From Arthrobacter sp. zg-Y769 (GTDB lineage: Bacteria > Actinomycetota > Actinomycetes > Actinomycetales > Micrococcaceae), in NCBI RefSeq assembly GCF_020907405.1, contig NZ_JAJJOE010000009.1, forward strand, positions 248,001 to 312,000: 64,000 bases of DNA, written 5' to 3'. Positions within the stretch are counted from its first letter, which is position 1; each line of letters begins with the position of its first letter. Below the pieces are notes generated by a model. The model did not search any database, was not told where the DNA came from, and saw only the letters and a program-made list of their open reading frames with translations. The position numbers were made by a program, and so were the translations under genes. This document shows, piece by piece, positions 52,819-61,025 of the stretch.

Positions 52819-53586
52819 TCACAACGAGACCAAGGTGCGGTACTTGCGGCGCATGGAAGCAGCGCCGGCCAAAAGGTTGAACAGGAACAGGCATCCATAG
52901 GCGACGAGGAACGCCTCCTCGCTTCCCCAGCAGGCAAACACCCAGCACAGGACACCTGTATCGGCAGGCAGCAGCAGGAAGGAACGCAGCGGCGACGGCG
53001 ACGGCTCCGGGCGGTGGTCCGGCCCGTGCCGGCGGACCAGCTGCTCCGCGAGGATCTGGCTCATGAAGTGCCCGGCCGACAGCAGGCAGTACAGCAGCGG
53101 CAGCACCAGCACCAGGCGGGAAGCATCGGTGTGGAGAGCCCATCCGCCCAGTACAGCCAGATGGATGGCCGGGGTCCGGACGGCATCCACCACGTGGTCC
53201 AGCCATTCACCTGCCGGACCGCCGCGGCCTGTCACCCGTGCCACCTGCCCGTCGGCGGAGTCCAGGACGTAGCCAGCCGCGAGCAGCACGGCGGCAGCCA
53301 ATCCTGTGATGGCCCCGGGCGGCCGCAGGAGCAGCAGCCAGAGCCCGCACAGGGACAACACGGCGCTCGCTGCCGTCACCAGGTTCGGGGAGACCCGCAG
53401 GGCGACGGCGGCAGCGGCGGCATAACGCGCCAGCCGGCGGTTGATCCAACGGGTATAGGCCGGAACACCTGCCCCCGGCTTCTGCGCCTTGTCCATCTGC
53501 GCCAGGGCGGCGCGGAAGGACAGTGGCCCATTGGGCTGCCGCCCGCCGGCAGTCGCTCTGCCCCCACTCCGGGTTGCGGACCTCAT
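52819..53586 (-). CDS. CDP-alcohol phosphatidyltransferase family protein
   Basis: A 255-residue membrane protein with about six helices and a complete CDP-alcohol phosphotransferase motif: D109-x2-D112-G-x2-A-R-x8-G-x3-D130-x3-D134. The family moves a phospho-alcohol between CDP and an acceptor. The acceptor is unknown. Placement inside the polymer operon, with a CDP-alcohol-making enzyme at 45613-46065, suggests phospho-alcohol attachment to the exopolysaccharide rather than ordinary phospholipid synthesis. The start overlaps the end of the fibrinogen-like gene by 4 bp. Confidence 0.88.
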   Translation of the reverse strand: MRSATRSGGRATAGGRQPNGPLSFRAALAQMDKAQKPGAGVPAYTRWINRRLARYAAAAAVALRVSPNLVTAASAVLSLCGLWLLLLRPPGAITGLAAAVLLAAGYVLDSADGQVARVTGRGGPAGEWLDHVVDAVRTPAIHLAVLGGWALHTDASRLVLVLPLLYCLLSAGHFMSQILAEQLVRRHGPDHRPEPSPSPLRSFLLLPADTGVLCWVFACWGSEEAFLVAYGCLFLFNLLAGAASMRRKYRTLVSL

Positions 53587-56423
53587 CGGCGCGGATTCAC
53601 GGTCGCAGTGAGGTCGAAACTGGTGTTCGGGGTCGCGCGGTAGTTGGAATGGACCTCCGCACTGATCACGTTGGCGCCGGCAGTAAACGCGCTGCCGGGA
53701 ACAGTGACCACCACGGGTGCGGCCAGGGCTGCGGCCGTTCCGGGGGCGGCGGTGGCATAAGTGTTGTGGTTGGGGGTTCCGGCCGGCATGTTGGCCCGCG
53801 CTACCTCCACGCCGTTCACATAGACCACCAGGCCGTCGTCGGCCCTCGTCGTCAAGGTCACCGACGCCAGTTGCGACGGGTCGGAAATCGAGACGGTTTT
53901 GCGGAAATGGCTGGAAAGCGGTTTGGTGCCGCCGGCCGTCAGGGTTGTGCCCAGTCCCGTGGTGCCCCAGCCGAACGCGGCCGTTCCGGTGCTCCAGCCC
54001 GCGTCATTGAAGGCGGTGCCGGTCCAGCCGGCCGGAGGTGCCTCGCCGCTGAACCGGTACTTCCACTGGCTCCCGGCGGCGATCAGGGACTCGGCGGGTG
54101 GAGCAGGTGCACCGCCCCCGGCCGGGACCGCCGCCGCCGTCGTCGCCGAATAATTGCCGGCGGCGTCTGCAGCGCGGACATAGTAACGGGCCCCGGCGAC
54201 GGCGGGCAGCGAGAAGGTGGTGGCCGTAGTGGTGGCTACCACGCGGTCATTGCGCAGCACATGGTAGAGAGCCGGTGATCCGGCGGCGGCGGACCAGCGG
54301 AGTGTGTCGTTTCCGCCGGCGCTGTTGACGGTGAACCCGCCCGGAGTGGAAGGGGCAGTGGCATCGGCGGGGGCAAACCGGGCGTAGCCTCCCGACCACT
54401 GGCTCGTGCCGGCGGAGGACACGGAGGACACCAGGTCTCCGCCGGCCCACAGGATGCCGCGGCTGTCCACAAAGGCGGACCAGATTCCGTACCCGGCCCG
54501 TCCCTTCATCACCGGGTTGAACGCCGGAATGTACTCACCGGTGCCGGCGTGCCAGGCGCCGATCAGGTTGATTTTGTCCGCCATCTGGAAATTCGATCCG
54601 ACGCTGGGCCAGGTGGAGGCGCCGCTGTAGTTCCAGTGTCCGCAGTGGCAGGAGCCGTAGACAATGCCGTTGGCCGCGCTGACATCCTGGAAGTCGCCGC
54701 CGGACAACGTGATGTTCGTGGATTGGCGGGTGAGGCTGGCGGCGTCGAAGCTGAAGAGGGAGTGCTCCGCACCGCCCACCCATACGCGGTTGCCCACTTC
54801 CTCAATGCCCTGCTGGTATCCCGCCCGTTCTCCCGAGCTGGGGACGAAGTTCCAGGGCACAACTGCGGCTCCGGCTTCGGTACGGATGGCCGCGGCCCGG
54901 TAGGCGCTGGCCGTGTTTGACGTGCTGAAGTAGCCGGCGGCGTAAAGACGCTGGCCGTCCGCTGCGGGGTCCACGTCCACTACCGTGCCGTTGAAGGCCG
55001 GGTTCCAGGTGCCGTCCGGCTGGCCGGTGGCTGCTGCCACCCTTGCTGCGGACCTCGCGTAGACGGGGTTGCCGGCGGCGCCGGTGAGGTGCGTGAAGGC
55101 ACCGCCGACGTACAGCCAGCCCTCCCGCACCTCGAGGCTGCGGATTTGTACCGCACCGCCGCTGACCCGGTTTTCGACGCCGAGCCGCCACCCCGGGGCG
55201 GCGGCACCGCTGACTGGATCTATGGCGGTGACCGCACCGACGGGGGAACCGTCCAGCGTGCTGAAGGTGCCGCCGATGGCAAGGGTTCCGTTGGGGAGTA
55301 CGGCCAGGGCCTTGACCTGGCCGTTGAGCCGGGGCCGGAAACCCGAAATCCATTCGCCCGTATTCACATCGAAACCGGCGAGGTAGGACTGCTCCACCCG
55401 TCCGGTGCCGGCGGAGTCCTTTTGGACGTAGCGGAAGTTCCCCGCCACGTAGACGGTGTTGCCGATCTGCGCGAAGGCCTGCACTTCGGTGTTCAGTTCG
55501 CCGGAACCGCCGGCCAGCTCCGCTACACCCCACGCTGTGGGCGCGGCACCGGTCTCCGGGCGGGCCTGCTGGTTGTAGCCGGGTGCACCGGACGCCGGAA
55601 GGGCAGCGAACCCCGCGTTGGCCTGGGTCAGCTTGGGCCGCAGGTACATCTGGGTGAACGGGCGCGGGTTACCCGCGGTGGCCGTCTTGGACCAGAGATA
55701 GGTGGAGGCCGAGTTCTCGCCGCGGGCCTGGCTGCCGTAGGCGAAGCCCTGCGTCCAGCCCTGCGCCTCGGATTCGGAGGTCACTAGCCGCGCAAAGTTC
55801 TGGTCCGCTCCGAAACCGGAGGTCCGGCCACCGGTGAATTCCGTGGAGTCGAAGCTGCCGGAGGTGACCGGGGTGGCCGATCCCAGCGCCCAGGACCAGC
55901 GCGGCTGGTTGGCGGTGCGGTACCGCACCTCCTGCCAGCTGCTGCCCGTCGTATCCAGTGCCCGCCGCAGCCGGACGCCGTCCTCCAGCTTGTCGGGTGC
56001 CTGTCCGTTGAGCAGCCCGTCAATCAGCGTCGAAGAAAGCTGCCGGGGGGTGAAGGCTCCCGTGCCGGTGACGGTGCCGCGTACCTGGGCGGGAGTCCCG
56101 ACGCCTTCGTAAAGTTCCTTCCACCCTTCGCGGCCGCGTCCGATAAGCACCCAGCCGCCGCCGTCGGTTACCTGGTCGCAGTAGAACTGCTCCGGAGCGG
56201 CCATCGCCGGCGTGAGCAGCCAGTACACACCGGAGGGCGCAGCCGGGTTGGCCTGCTTGATCTCCCAGCAGGAGGCGGCCGCCGATGCCGAGGATGCCCC
56301 GTCGACCGCAGCCGGTTCCGCCGTGCTGGCCGGAAGGGCGGTAGCCAGTGTGGCGGTGGTGGCGAGCGCGGCCAGGGCCGCACACAATGCGGCGGATCTC
56401 CCGGGGCGGAGCAGGTTTTTCAT
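53583..56423 (-). CDS. Large secreted fibrinogen-like / beta-propeller / Fn3 protein
   Basis: About 946 residues from ATG 56423 (AAAGGA upstream; the open frame to 56702 is not conserved in character). A signal peptide (1-33) precedes a fibrinogen C-terminal-like domain (S-C-W-E-I-K...F-Y-C-D-Q-V-T-D-G-G-G-W-V-L-I-G-R). A propeller-like repeat region follows (about 300-680; G-N-T-V-Y-V-A-G-N-F, G-W-L-Y-V-G-G-A-F, Q-R-L-Y-A-A-G-Y-F). Next comes an Fn3-like domain (about 690-780) and a C-terminal jelly-roll region with D-D-G-L-V-V-Y-V-N-G-V. Role unknown; it could bind or display polymer at the surface. Confidence 0.8.
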   Translation of the reverse strand: MKNLLRPGRSAALCAALAALATTATLATALPASTAEPAAVDGASSASAAASCWEIKQANPAAPSGVYWLLTPAMAAPEQFYCDQVTDGGGWVLIGRGREGWKELYEGVGTPAQVRGTVTGTGAFTPRQLSSTLIDGLLNGQAPDKLEDGVRLRRALDTTGSSWQEVRYRTANQPRWSWALGSATPVTSGSFDSTEFTGGRTSGFGADQNFARLVTSESEAQGWTQGFAYGSQARGENSASTYLWSKTATAGNPRPFTQMYLRPKLTQANAGFAALPASGAPGYNQQARPETGAAPTAWGVAELAGGSGELNTEVQAFAQIGNTVYVAGNFRYVQKDSAGTGRVEQSYLAGFDVNTGEWISGFRPRLNGQVKALAVLPNGTLAIGGTFSTLDGSPVGAVTAIDPVSGAAAPGWRLGVENRVSGGAVQIRSLEVREGWLYVGGAFTHLTGAAGNPVYARSAARVAAATGQPDGTWNPAFNGTVVDVDPAADGQRLYAAGYFSTSNTASAYRAAAIRTEAGAAVVPWNFVPSSGERAGYQQGIEEVGNRVWVGGAEHSLFSFDAASLTRQSTNITLSGGDFQDVSAANGIVYGSCHCGHWNYSGASTWPSVGSNFQMADKINLIGAWHAGTGEYIPAFNPVMKGRAGYGIWSAFVDSRGILWAGGDLVSSVSSAGTSQWSGGYARFAPADATAPSTPGGFTVNSAGGNDTLRWSAAAGSPALYHVLRNDRVVATTTATTFSLPAVAGARYYVRAADAAGNYSATTAAAVPAGGGAPAPPAESLIAAGSQWKYRFSGEAPPAGWTGTAFNDAGWSTGTAAFGWGTTGLGTTLTAGGTKPLSSHFRKTVSISDPSQLASVTLTTRADDGLVVYVNGVEVARANMPAGTPNHNTYATAAPGTAAALAAPVVVTVPGSAFTAGANVISAEVHSNYRATPNTSFDLTATVNPRR

Positions 56424-56446
56424 GGTTAGTCCTTTTGGGCAGGGGA

Positions 56447-57181
56447 TCAGCAGGCAGGGTCGTCCGGAAAACTGTGGGATACGACTTTCCAGACACCGTC
56501 GCGTTCCTGGAGGTCGTAGTAATTGAGGGCTGTTCTGGTACCCGGTTCCGCGGCTGCCAGCAGTACCTGCCCGGCCTGGTCCTTCAACTCCATGGCACTG
56601 GAGTCGATGCAGATGGACAGCCTCCGGACCGGGCCGCCCTCTGCTTCCAGATCCTGAACCGCCTGCACGGACAGCACTTTGGCCGGACCGGACTGGACCC
56701 ATCCGTTGTCCTGGAATTCCTCGAACTGTCCCGTGAGCTCGCCGAGCGCGGATCCGTCGGCGATCTGGGAGTAATCCGGTGCGGCCGCTCGGGCGTTTTC
56801 GTTCGGGTGCACCTGCATGGCTGCGGCTGTGTCGATGAAGTCCAGCAGGACCTCGCGGGCGGGTTCAGGCAGCTCCTCCAGGGCCGGGGGCGGGGTGCCC
56901 TCCGGCACGGGGGCGGCACCGGCTTCGGTGCCGGGGGCCTCGATACCGGTCCCGGGGCTTGCTTCCACAGGTCCGCGGGTAGCAGGCGGCTTTTCGGCAA
57001 CCGGAGCGGCACCTGACGCGTCGCGGGGATCCGCACTGCGTCCGGCAGCGGGCGGAAGGGTAGTCCAGGCTGCAAAACCGAGAAGGCCGGCCACGACTAT
57101 TGCCGCCCCGATGTACACGGTGCGTCTTTGGGACGTCCGGGAAGGGCCCCCGGTACCGGTCCGGGGAGGAGACTTACGCAT
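56447..57181 (-). CDS. Membrane-anchored protein with NTF2-like C-terminus
   Basis: A protein of 244 residues from ATG 57181 (CGAGGT site). One transmembrane helix (about 22-42) follows a basic N-terminus (cytosol inside), then a Pro/Ala/Gly/Glu linker to about 110 and a globular domain with V-L-L-D-F-I-D-T-A and the ending V-W-K-V-V-S-H-S-F-P-D, the outline of an NTF2/SnoaL-like fold. No catalytic residues are recognised. It is first in the minus-strand operon, under operator F; 23 bp before the fibrinogen-like gene. Confidence 0.7.
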   Translation of the reverse strand: MRKSPPRTGTGGPSRTSQRRTVYIGAAIVVAGLLGFAAWTTLPPAAGRSADPRDASGAAPVAEKPPATRGPVEASPGTGIEAPGTEAGAAPVPEGTPPPALEELPEPAREVLLDFIDTAAAMQVHPNENARAAAPDYSQIADGSALGELTGQFEEFQDNGWVQSGPAKVLSVQAVQDLEAEGGPVRRLSICIDSSAMELKDQAGQVLLAAAEPGTRTALNYYDLQERDGVWKVVSHSFPDDPAC

Positions 57182-57338
57182 GTGTACCTCGAAATCTATG
57201 AGACCTAGGGGTGACCATAGGGAGGCAGCCGTAATCGGGGAAGGGTTTTCCCGCAGGTCAAGAGTCAGACCGCTAAAAACGGGTGGACCGGTGCACTCGA
57301 TCCGCGTAATTCCGTGCATCTGGACCGGCCCAGGGCTG

Positions 57339-57350
57339 TACTCACAAGTA
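57339..57350 (-). promoter_or_regulatory. Variant operator F upstream of the minus-strand exopolysaccharide operon
   Basis: Minus-strand TACTTGTGAGTA is a dyad with arms TACT/AGTA, like TACTCGTGTA. At the 18-nt distance stands CAGATG, a poor -10 box. The predicted leader to ATG 57181 would be about 130 nt. The rest of the 57182-57495 gap holds the sufS promoter region, where I see no clear sites. Confidence 0.5.
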
Positions 57351-57495
57351 ACTGCGGAGCCGCACGCCCGGGCAGGGCCGTGGAACTAAGGCTGGACTCA
57401 GATGCATCCGGTGTTCACACCGTGGAATGATTAGCGCAGACTTGTTTTGCGTAATGCCCAGAGGGTGTTGGGCGGTCTCTAGTTGAGGAGTATTC

Positions 57496-58812
57496 GTGCC
57501 TGTTGTATCCACTCCCGCCAGCCTGCGCCGTGTCGGCGGTCCCATGGACAACGCCGAGGTGGAACGGATCCGGAACGACTTCCCGATCCTCGACCAGAAG
57601 GTGAACGGGCACCGCCTGGTTTACCTGGACTCCGGTGCCACGTCCCAGAACCCGCTGAGCGTGATCGAGGCCGAGCAGGAGTTCTACGAGCAGCGGAATT
57701 CCGCTGTCCACCGCGGCGCCCACACCCTGGCCGTTGCCGCCACCGACGTTTACGAACAGGCCCGCGAAACCGTGGCGGCCTTCATCAACGCCCGCCCCAA
57801 TGAGCTGGTGTGGACCTCCAACGCCACCGAGGGCCTGAACCTGCTGGCCTACTCCTTCTCCAATGCCTCCGCGGGGCGCGGCGGCGAGGCAGCTGCCCGG
57901 TTCGCCCTGAAGCCCGGCGATGAAATCGTCGTCACCGAGATGGAGCACCACGCCAACCTGATTCCGTGGCAGGAACTGGCCGCCCGCACCGGCGCGGAGC
58001 TGCGCTACATTCCGGTGGACGACGACGGCGCGCTGCGGCTGGAGGAGGCCGAGCGGATCATCGGCCCGCGCACCAGGATCCTGGCCTTTTCCCATGCCTC
58101 CAACGTGCTGGGCACCATCAACCCGGTGGGCACCCTGGTCGCCATGGCCCGCCGCCACGGCGCCCTGGTGGTGCTTGATGCGTGCCAGTCGGTGCCCCAC
58201 CTGCCTGTGGATGTGAAGGCCCTCGACGTCGACTTCCTGGTCTTCTCCGGCCATAAGATGCTCGGCCCAACCGGCATCGGCGCCCTCTACGGCAAGTCAG
58301 AGCTGCTGAATGCGATGCCTGTTTTCCTCACCGGCGGCTCCATGATCACCACGGTAACCATGGAGAAGGCCGAGTACCTGCCCCCACCCCAGCGGTTCGA
58401 GGCCGGAACGCAGCGGATCTCGCAGGCCATGGCCCTGGGTACGGCGGCGAACTACCTCACCGAGACCGGCATGGACCGCATCCACGCCTGGGAAGCCCTG
58501 CTCGGCCAGCGCCTGGTCTTGGGCCTGGAGGCCATTGACGGCATCCGGGTGCTGGGCCCCCGCGCCGGAGTGGAGCGGATCGGCCTGGCGGCGTTCGACG
58601 TCGACGGCGTCCACTCCCACGATGTGGGCCAGTTCCTGGACGACCAGGGGATTGCCGTCCGGGTGGGCCACCACTGTGCCCAGCCGCTGCACCGCCGGCT
58701 GGGGCTGGTCTCCACCACCCGTGCGAGCACCTACCTCTACAACACCACCGACGACGTCGATGCGTTCCTTGCCGCGGTTGCCGGCGTCCGTCCCTTCTTT
58801 GGAGTGAAGTAA
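57496..58812 (+). CDS. sufS: SufS-type cysteine desulfurase
   Basis: A 438-residue class II PLP enzyme supplying sulfur for Fe-S clusters. The PLP lysine is Lys254 in F-S-G-H-K-M, the catalytic cysteine Cys394 in V-G-H-H-C-A-Q-P, and the A-T-S-Q-N-P motif is near residue 50. GTG 57496 is preceded by GAGGAG; an in-frame ATG at 57544 could be an alternative start. It is followed at once by sufU. The SufBCD scaffold genes are not in this window. The pair splits the polymer locus from ugd. Confidence 0.94.
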   Translation: MPVVSTPASLRRVGGPMDNAEVERIRNDFPILDQKVNGHRLVYLDSGATSQNPLSVIEAEQEFYEQRNSAVHRGAHTLAVAATDVYEQARETVAAFINARPNELVWTSNATEGLNLLAYSFSNASAGRGGEAAARFALKPGDEIVVTEMEHHANLIPWQELAARTGAELRYIPVDDDGALRLEEAERIIGPRTRILAFSHASNVLGTINPVGTLVAMARRHGALVVLDACQSVPHLPVDVKALDVDFLVFSGHKMLGPTGIGALYGKSELLNAMPVFLTGGSMITTVTMEKAEYLPPPQRFEAGTQRISQAMALGTAANYLTETGMDRIHAWEALLGQRLVLGLEAIDGIRVLGPRAGVERIGLAAFDVDGVHSHDVGQFLDDQGIAVRVGHHCAQPLHRRLGLVSTTRASTYLYNTTDDVDAFLAAVAGVRPFFGVK

Positions 58813-59262
58813 ATGAGCTCGGACCTGCAGCAGCTGTACCAGCAGATCATCCTGGAACACGCCAAGCGCCGCCGGGGCGACGGGCTGGTTGACGCCCCGG
58901 CCGGCATGGCTGCGGGACAGTCGCACCAGCTGAACCCCACCTGCGGTGACGAGATCACGCTGCGCGCCGCCATGGACGGTTCCACCCTGGACAGCATCAG
59001 CTGGGAGGGGCAGGGCTGCTCCATCTCGATGGCGTCCGCCTCGGTGCTGACCGAACTTGCGGCCGGTCTGGAACGGGACGACGTACTCCACCTGGTGGAC
59101 GAATTCCGCACGCTGATGCGGTCGCGGGGCAGCATCGAACCGTATGAGGAAGTGCTCGGCGACGCCGCGGCCTTCGCGGGCGTGGCCCGCTACCCGGCGC
59201 GGGTCAAGTGCGCCATGCTCGCCTGGGTTGCCTTGGAAGAAGCGCTGCTGGCGGCAAACTGA
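58813..59262 (+). CDS. sufU: SufU sulfur acceptor protein
   Basis: A 149-residue zinc-dependent sulfur-relay protein that accepts persulfide from SufS. The expected ligands are visible: Cys44 and Asp46 (N-P-T-C-G-D), Cys69 (G-Q-G-C-S-I), Cys133 (V-K-C-A-M). The start lies directly after the sufS stop (TAAATG), so they are coupled. Length and the three cysteines fit SufU rather than IscU. Confidence 0.95.
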   Translation: MSSDLQQLYQQIILEHAKRRRGDGLVDAPAGMAAGQSHQLNPTCGDEITLRAAMDGSTLDSISWEGQGCSISMASASVLTELAAGLERDDVLHLVDEFRTLMRSRGSIEPYEEVLGDAAAFAGVARYPARVKCAMLAWVALEEALLAAN

Positions 59263-59312
59263 CGGGTTTCCCGGGGAGCCGGCGCCGGTGGTCGGCGCTC
59301 CCGGGCTTAGTG

Positions 59313-60626
59313 CTACGGCCGGCCCATACCGCGGTAGGTCCAGCCGGCGTCCCGCCAGGCTGCCGGGTCGAGGACGTTGCGGCCGTCGATAATGTTCATG
59401 TCCGTGACCAGCGGTCCGACGGCGGCCGGGTCCAGGGCCCGGTATTCCTTCCACTCGGTCAGCAGCACCACGGCGTGGGCGCCCAGTAGGGCGTTTTCGG
59501 TGACCGGCTCATAGTTCAGTTCAGGGAAGCGGCCCTTGGCATTCTGGAGGGCCTGTGGATCGGTCACCGTGACCGTGGCACCCTGGAGCTGCATCTGCGC
59601 GGCGGCGCTGAGCGCGGGGGAGTCCCGCACGTCGTCGCTCTCCGGCTTGAAGGCTGCACCCAGGATGGTCACCCGCTTGCCCAGCAGGGAGCCGCCGCAG
59701 ATATCGCGTGTCATTTCGACCACCTTGGAGCGGCGGCGCATGTTGATGGCGTCCACCTCGCGGAGGAAGGTCAGCGCCTGGTCGGCGCCCAGCTCCCCGG
59801 CACGGGCCATGAAGGCGCGGATGTCCTTCGGCAGGCAGCCGCCGCCGAACCCGACGCCGGCGTTCAGGAAGCTCCGCCCGATGCGCTCGTCCATGCCGAT
59901 GGCGTCGGCGAGTGCAGTGACATCGGCTCCTGAGGCCTCGCAGACCTCGGCCATGGCGTTGATGAAGCTGATCTTGGTGGCGAGGAAGGAGTTCGCGGCG
60001 GTCTTCACCAGTTCCGCCGTGGCGTAGTCCACCACCATGCGCGGGGTGCCGGCGGAGAGGGGAGTGGCGTACACCTCGTCGAGCGCGGCGACGGCGGCGG
60101 TGCCGGTCTCGCCGTCGGGCACGCCGTAGACAAACCGGTCCGGGGAAAGGGTGTCCTGCACGGCGTGGCCCTCGCGCAGGAACTCGGGGTTCCAGGCGAG
60201 GACGGCGCCGGGTGCGTCGTCGGCCAGCTGGTCGGCCAGGCGTGCGGCGGTGCCGACCGGGACGGTGGATTTGCCCACCACGATGTTGCCGGGCTTCAAA
60301 TACGGCGCCAAACCGGCGACGGCGGCGTCCACGTACCGCAGGTCGGCGGCGTATTCGCCCTTCCGCTGGGGAGTGCCCACGCAGACAAAGTGGACATCCG
60401 CCCCGGCGGCGTCCGCCAAGTTGGTACTGAAGCGCAGGCGGCCGGTTGCCTGCGATGCGGCCAGGAGCTCTGGCAGTCCCGGTTCGAAGAACGGAGCACG
60501 GCCTGCAGCCAGTTCGTCTATCTTGGCCTGGTCGACGTCAATCCCAACAACGTCGTGTCCCAGCTTTGCCATGGAGGCGGCGTGGACTGCTCCCAAATAA
60601 CCGCAGCCGATAACCGAAAGACGCAC
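59313..60626 (-). CDS. ugd: UDP-glucose 6-dehydrogenase
   Basis: A 437-residue enzyme that oxidises UDP-glucose to UDP-glucuronate with two NAD. The N-terminal Rossmann motif is G-C-G-Y-L-G-A-V-H-A (about 7-16), the nucleophile Cys264 stands in F-G-G-G-C-L-P-K-D, and V-G-K-S-T-V-P-V-G-T is near 119. UDP-glucuronate would supply acidic sugars for the polymer. A TAGGAT -10-like box lies about 40 bp upstream, without a TACTCGTGT element. Confidence 0.95.
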   Translation of the reverse strand: MRLSVIGCGYLGAVHAASMAKLGHDVVGIDVDQAKIDELAAGRAPFFEPGLPELLAASQATGRLRFSTNLADAAGADVHFVCVGTPQRKGEYAADLRYVDAAVAGLAPYLKPGNIVVGKSTVPVGTAARLADQLADDAPGAVLAWNPEFLREGHAVQDTLSPDRFVYGVPDGETGTAAVAALDEVYATPLSAGTPRMVVDYATAELVKTAANSFLATKISFINAMAEVCEASGADVTALADAIGMDERIGRSFLNAGVGFGGGCLPKDIRAFMARAGELGADQALTFLREVDAINMRRRSKVVEMTRDICGGSLLGKRVTILGAAFKPESDDVRDSPALSAAAQMQLQGATVTVTDPQALQNAKGRFPELNYEPVTENALLGAHAVVLLTEWKEYRALDPAAVGPLVTDMNIIDGRNVLDPAAWRDAGWTYRGMGRP

Positions 60627-60741
60627 ATTTCCCCCATTGGTTCGCTAACTCAAAGACCCTAATATCCTATCGCTTCCAAGGGCGCAAGCAGAAACGCAGA
60701 GTGGTTCTAGGTACCGCCGGGTCGGAGGACCAGTAGGAATT

Positions 60742-60774
60742 ACTGTTTGCAAGATAAAAATATCGTCATAGCTT
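60742..60774 (+). promoter_or_regulatory. Shared-element promoter variant L
   Basis: ACTGTTTGC (60742-60750), 18 nt, then TAGCTT (60769-60774). It is preceded by ACCAGTAGGAATT, nearly the same as ACCAGTAGGTTTT before promoter A. The left half-site TACT and spacing are kept, but CGTGTG is not. The ATG of the small gene starts 7 nt after the -10 box. Confidence 0.5.
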
Positions 60775-60781
60775 CAGTGCC

Positions 60782-60919
60782 ATGAGCACAGCTGAACCGA
60801 GGAGAGAATGGCGCCGTAGGCGTCCGCGCCGAACTCGCGGGGAATGGGTCACATATGCAGGGATTGCCGCTCTTGTTCTGGTTACGGCAGTGGTGGTGAT
60901 ATCCGCCCTTGCTCGGTGA
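60782..60919 (+). CDS. Small single-pass membrane peptide (45 residues)
   Basis: An open frame of 45 codons, ATG at 60782 and TGA at 60919. The N-terminal 20 residues are very Arg-rich (R-R-E-W-R-R-R-R-P-R-R-T-R), followed by one hydrophobic helix from A-G-I-A-A-L-V to V-V-I-S-A-L-A, typical N-in, C-out topology. A -10 box sits 7 nt upstream and the hairpin at 60940 follows, so the unit is bounded by a promoter and a terminator; the mRNA would be leaderless. Function unknown; similarity to known families was not recognised. Confidence 0.6.
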   Translation: MSTAEPRREWRRRRPRRTRGEWVTYAGIAALVLVTAVVVISALAR

Positions 60920-60939
60920 TCACCAAGAGTGGCGGCAAT

Positions 60940-60981
60940 GAGGGGGAGGGTGGAAACCAAATGGTTTCCACCCTCCCCCTC
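60940..60981. terminator. Bidirectional terminator
   Basis: Perfect 20-bp arms (GAGGGGGAGGGTGGAAACCA and its complement) with a 2-nt AA loop, between the small plus-strand gene and the convergent LAxTG gene. CTTGC follows on the plus strand. Confidence 0.92.
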
Positions 60982-61025
60982 TTGCATAATAGGTCGGCCG
61001 CTGTGAGCGGCTGCGAAGCGGCTAG

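Noticed and set aside
60640-60720. Shared element upstream of ugd on the minus strand
   Set aside because: A TAGGAT box exists but the bases 18 nt upstream (CGTTTCTGC) do not match TACTCGTGT.
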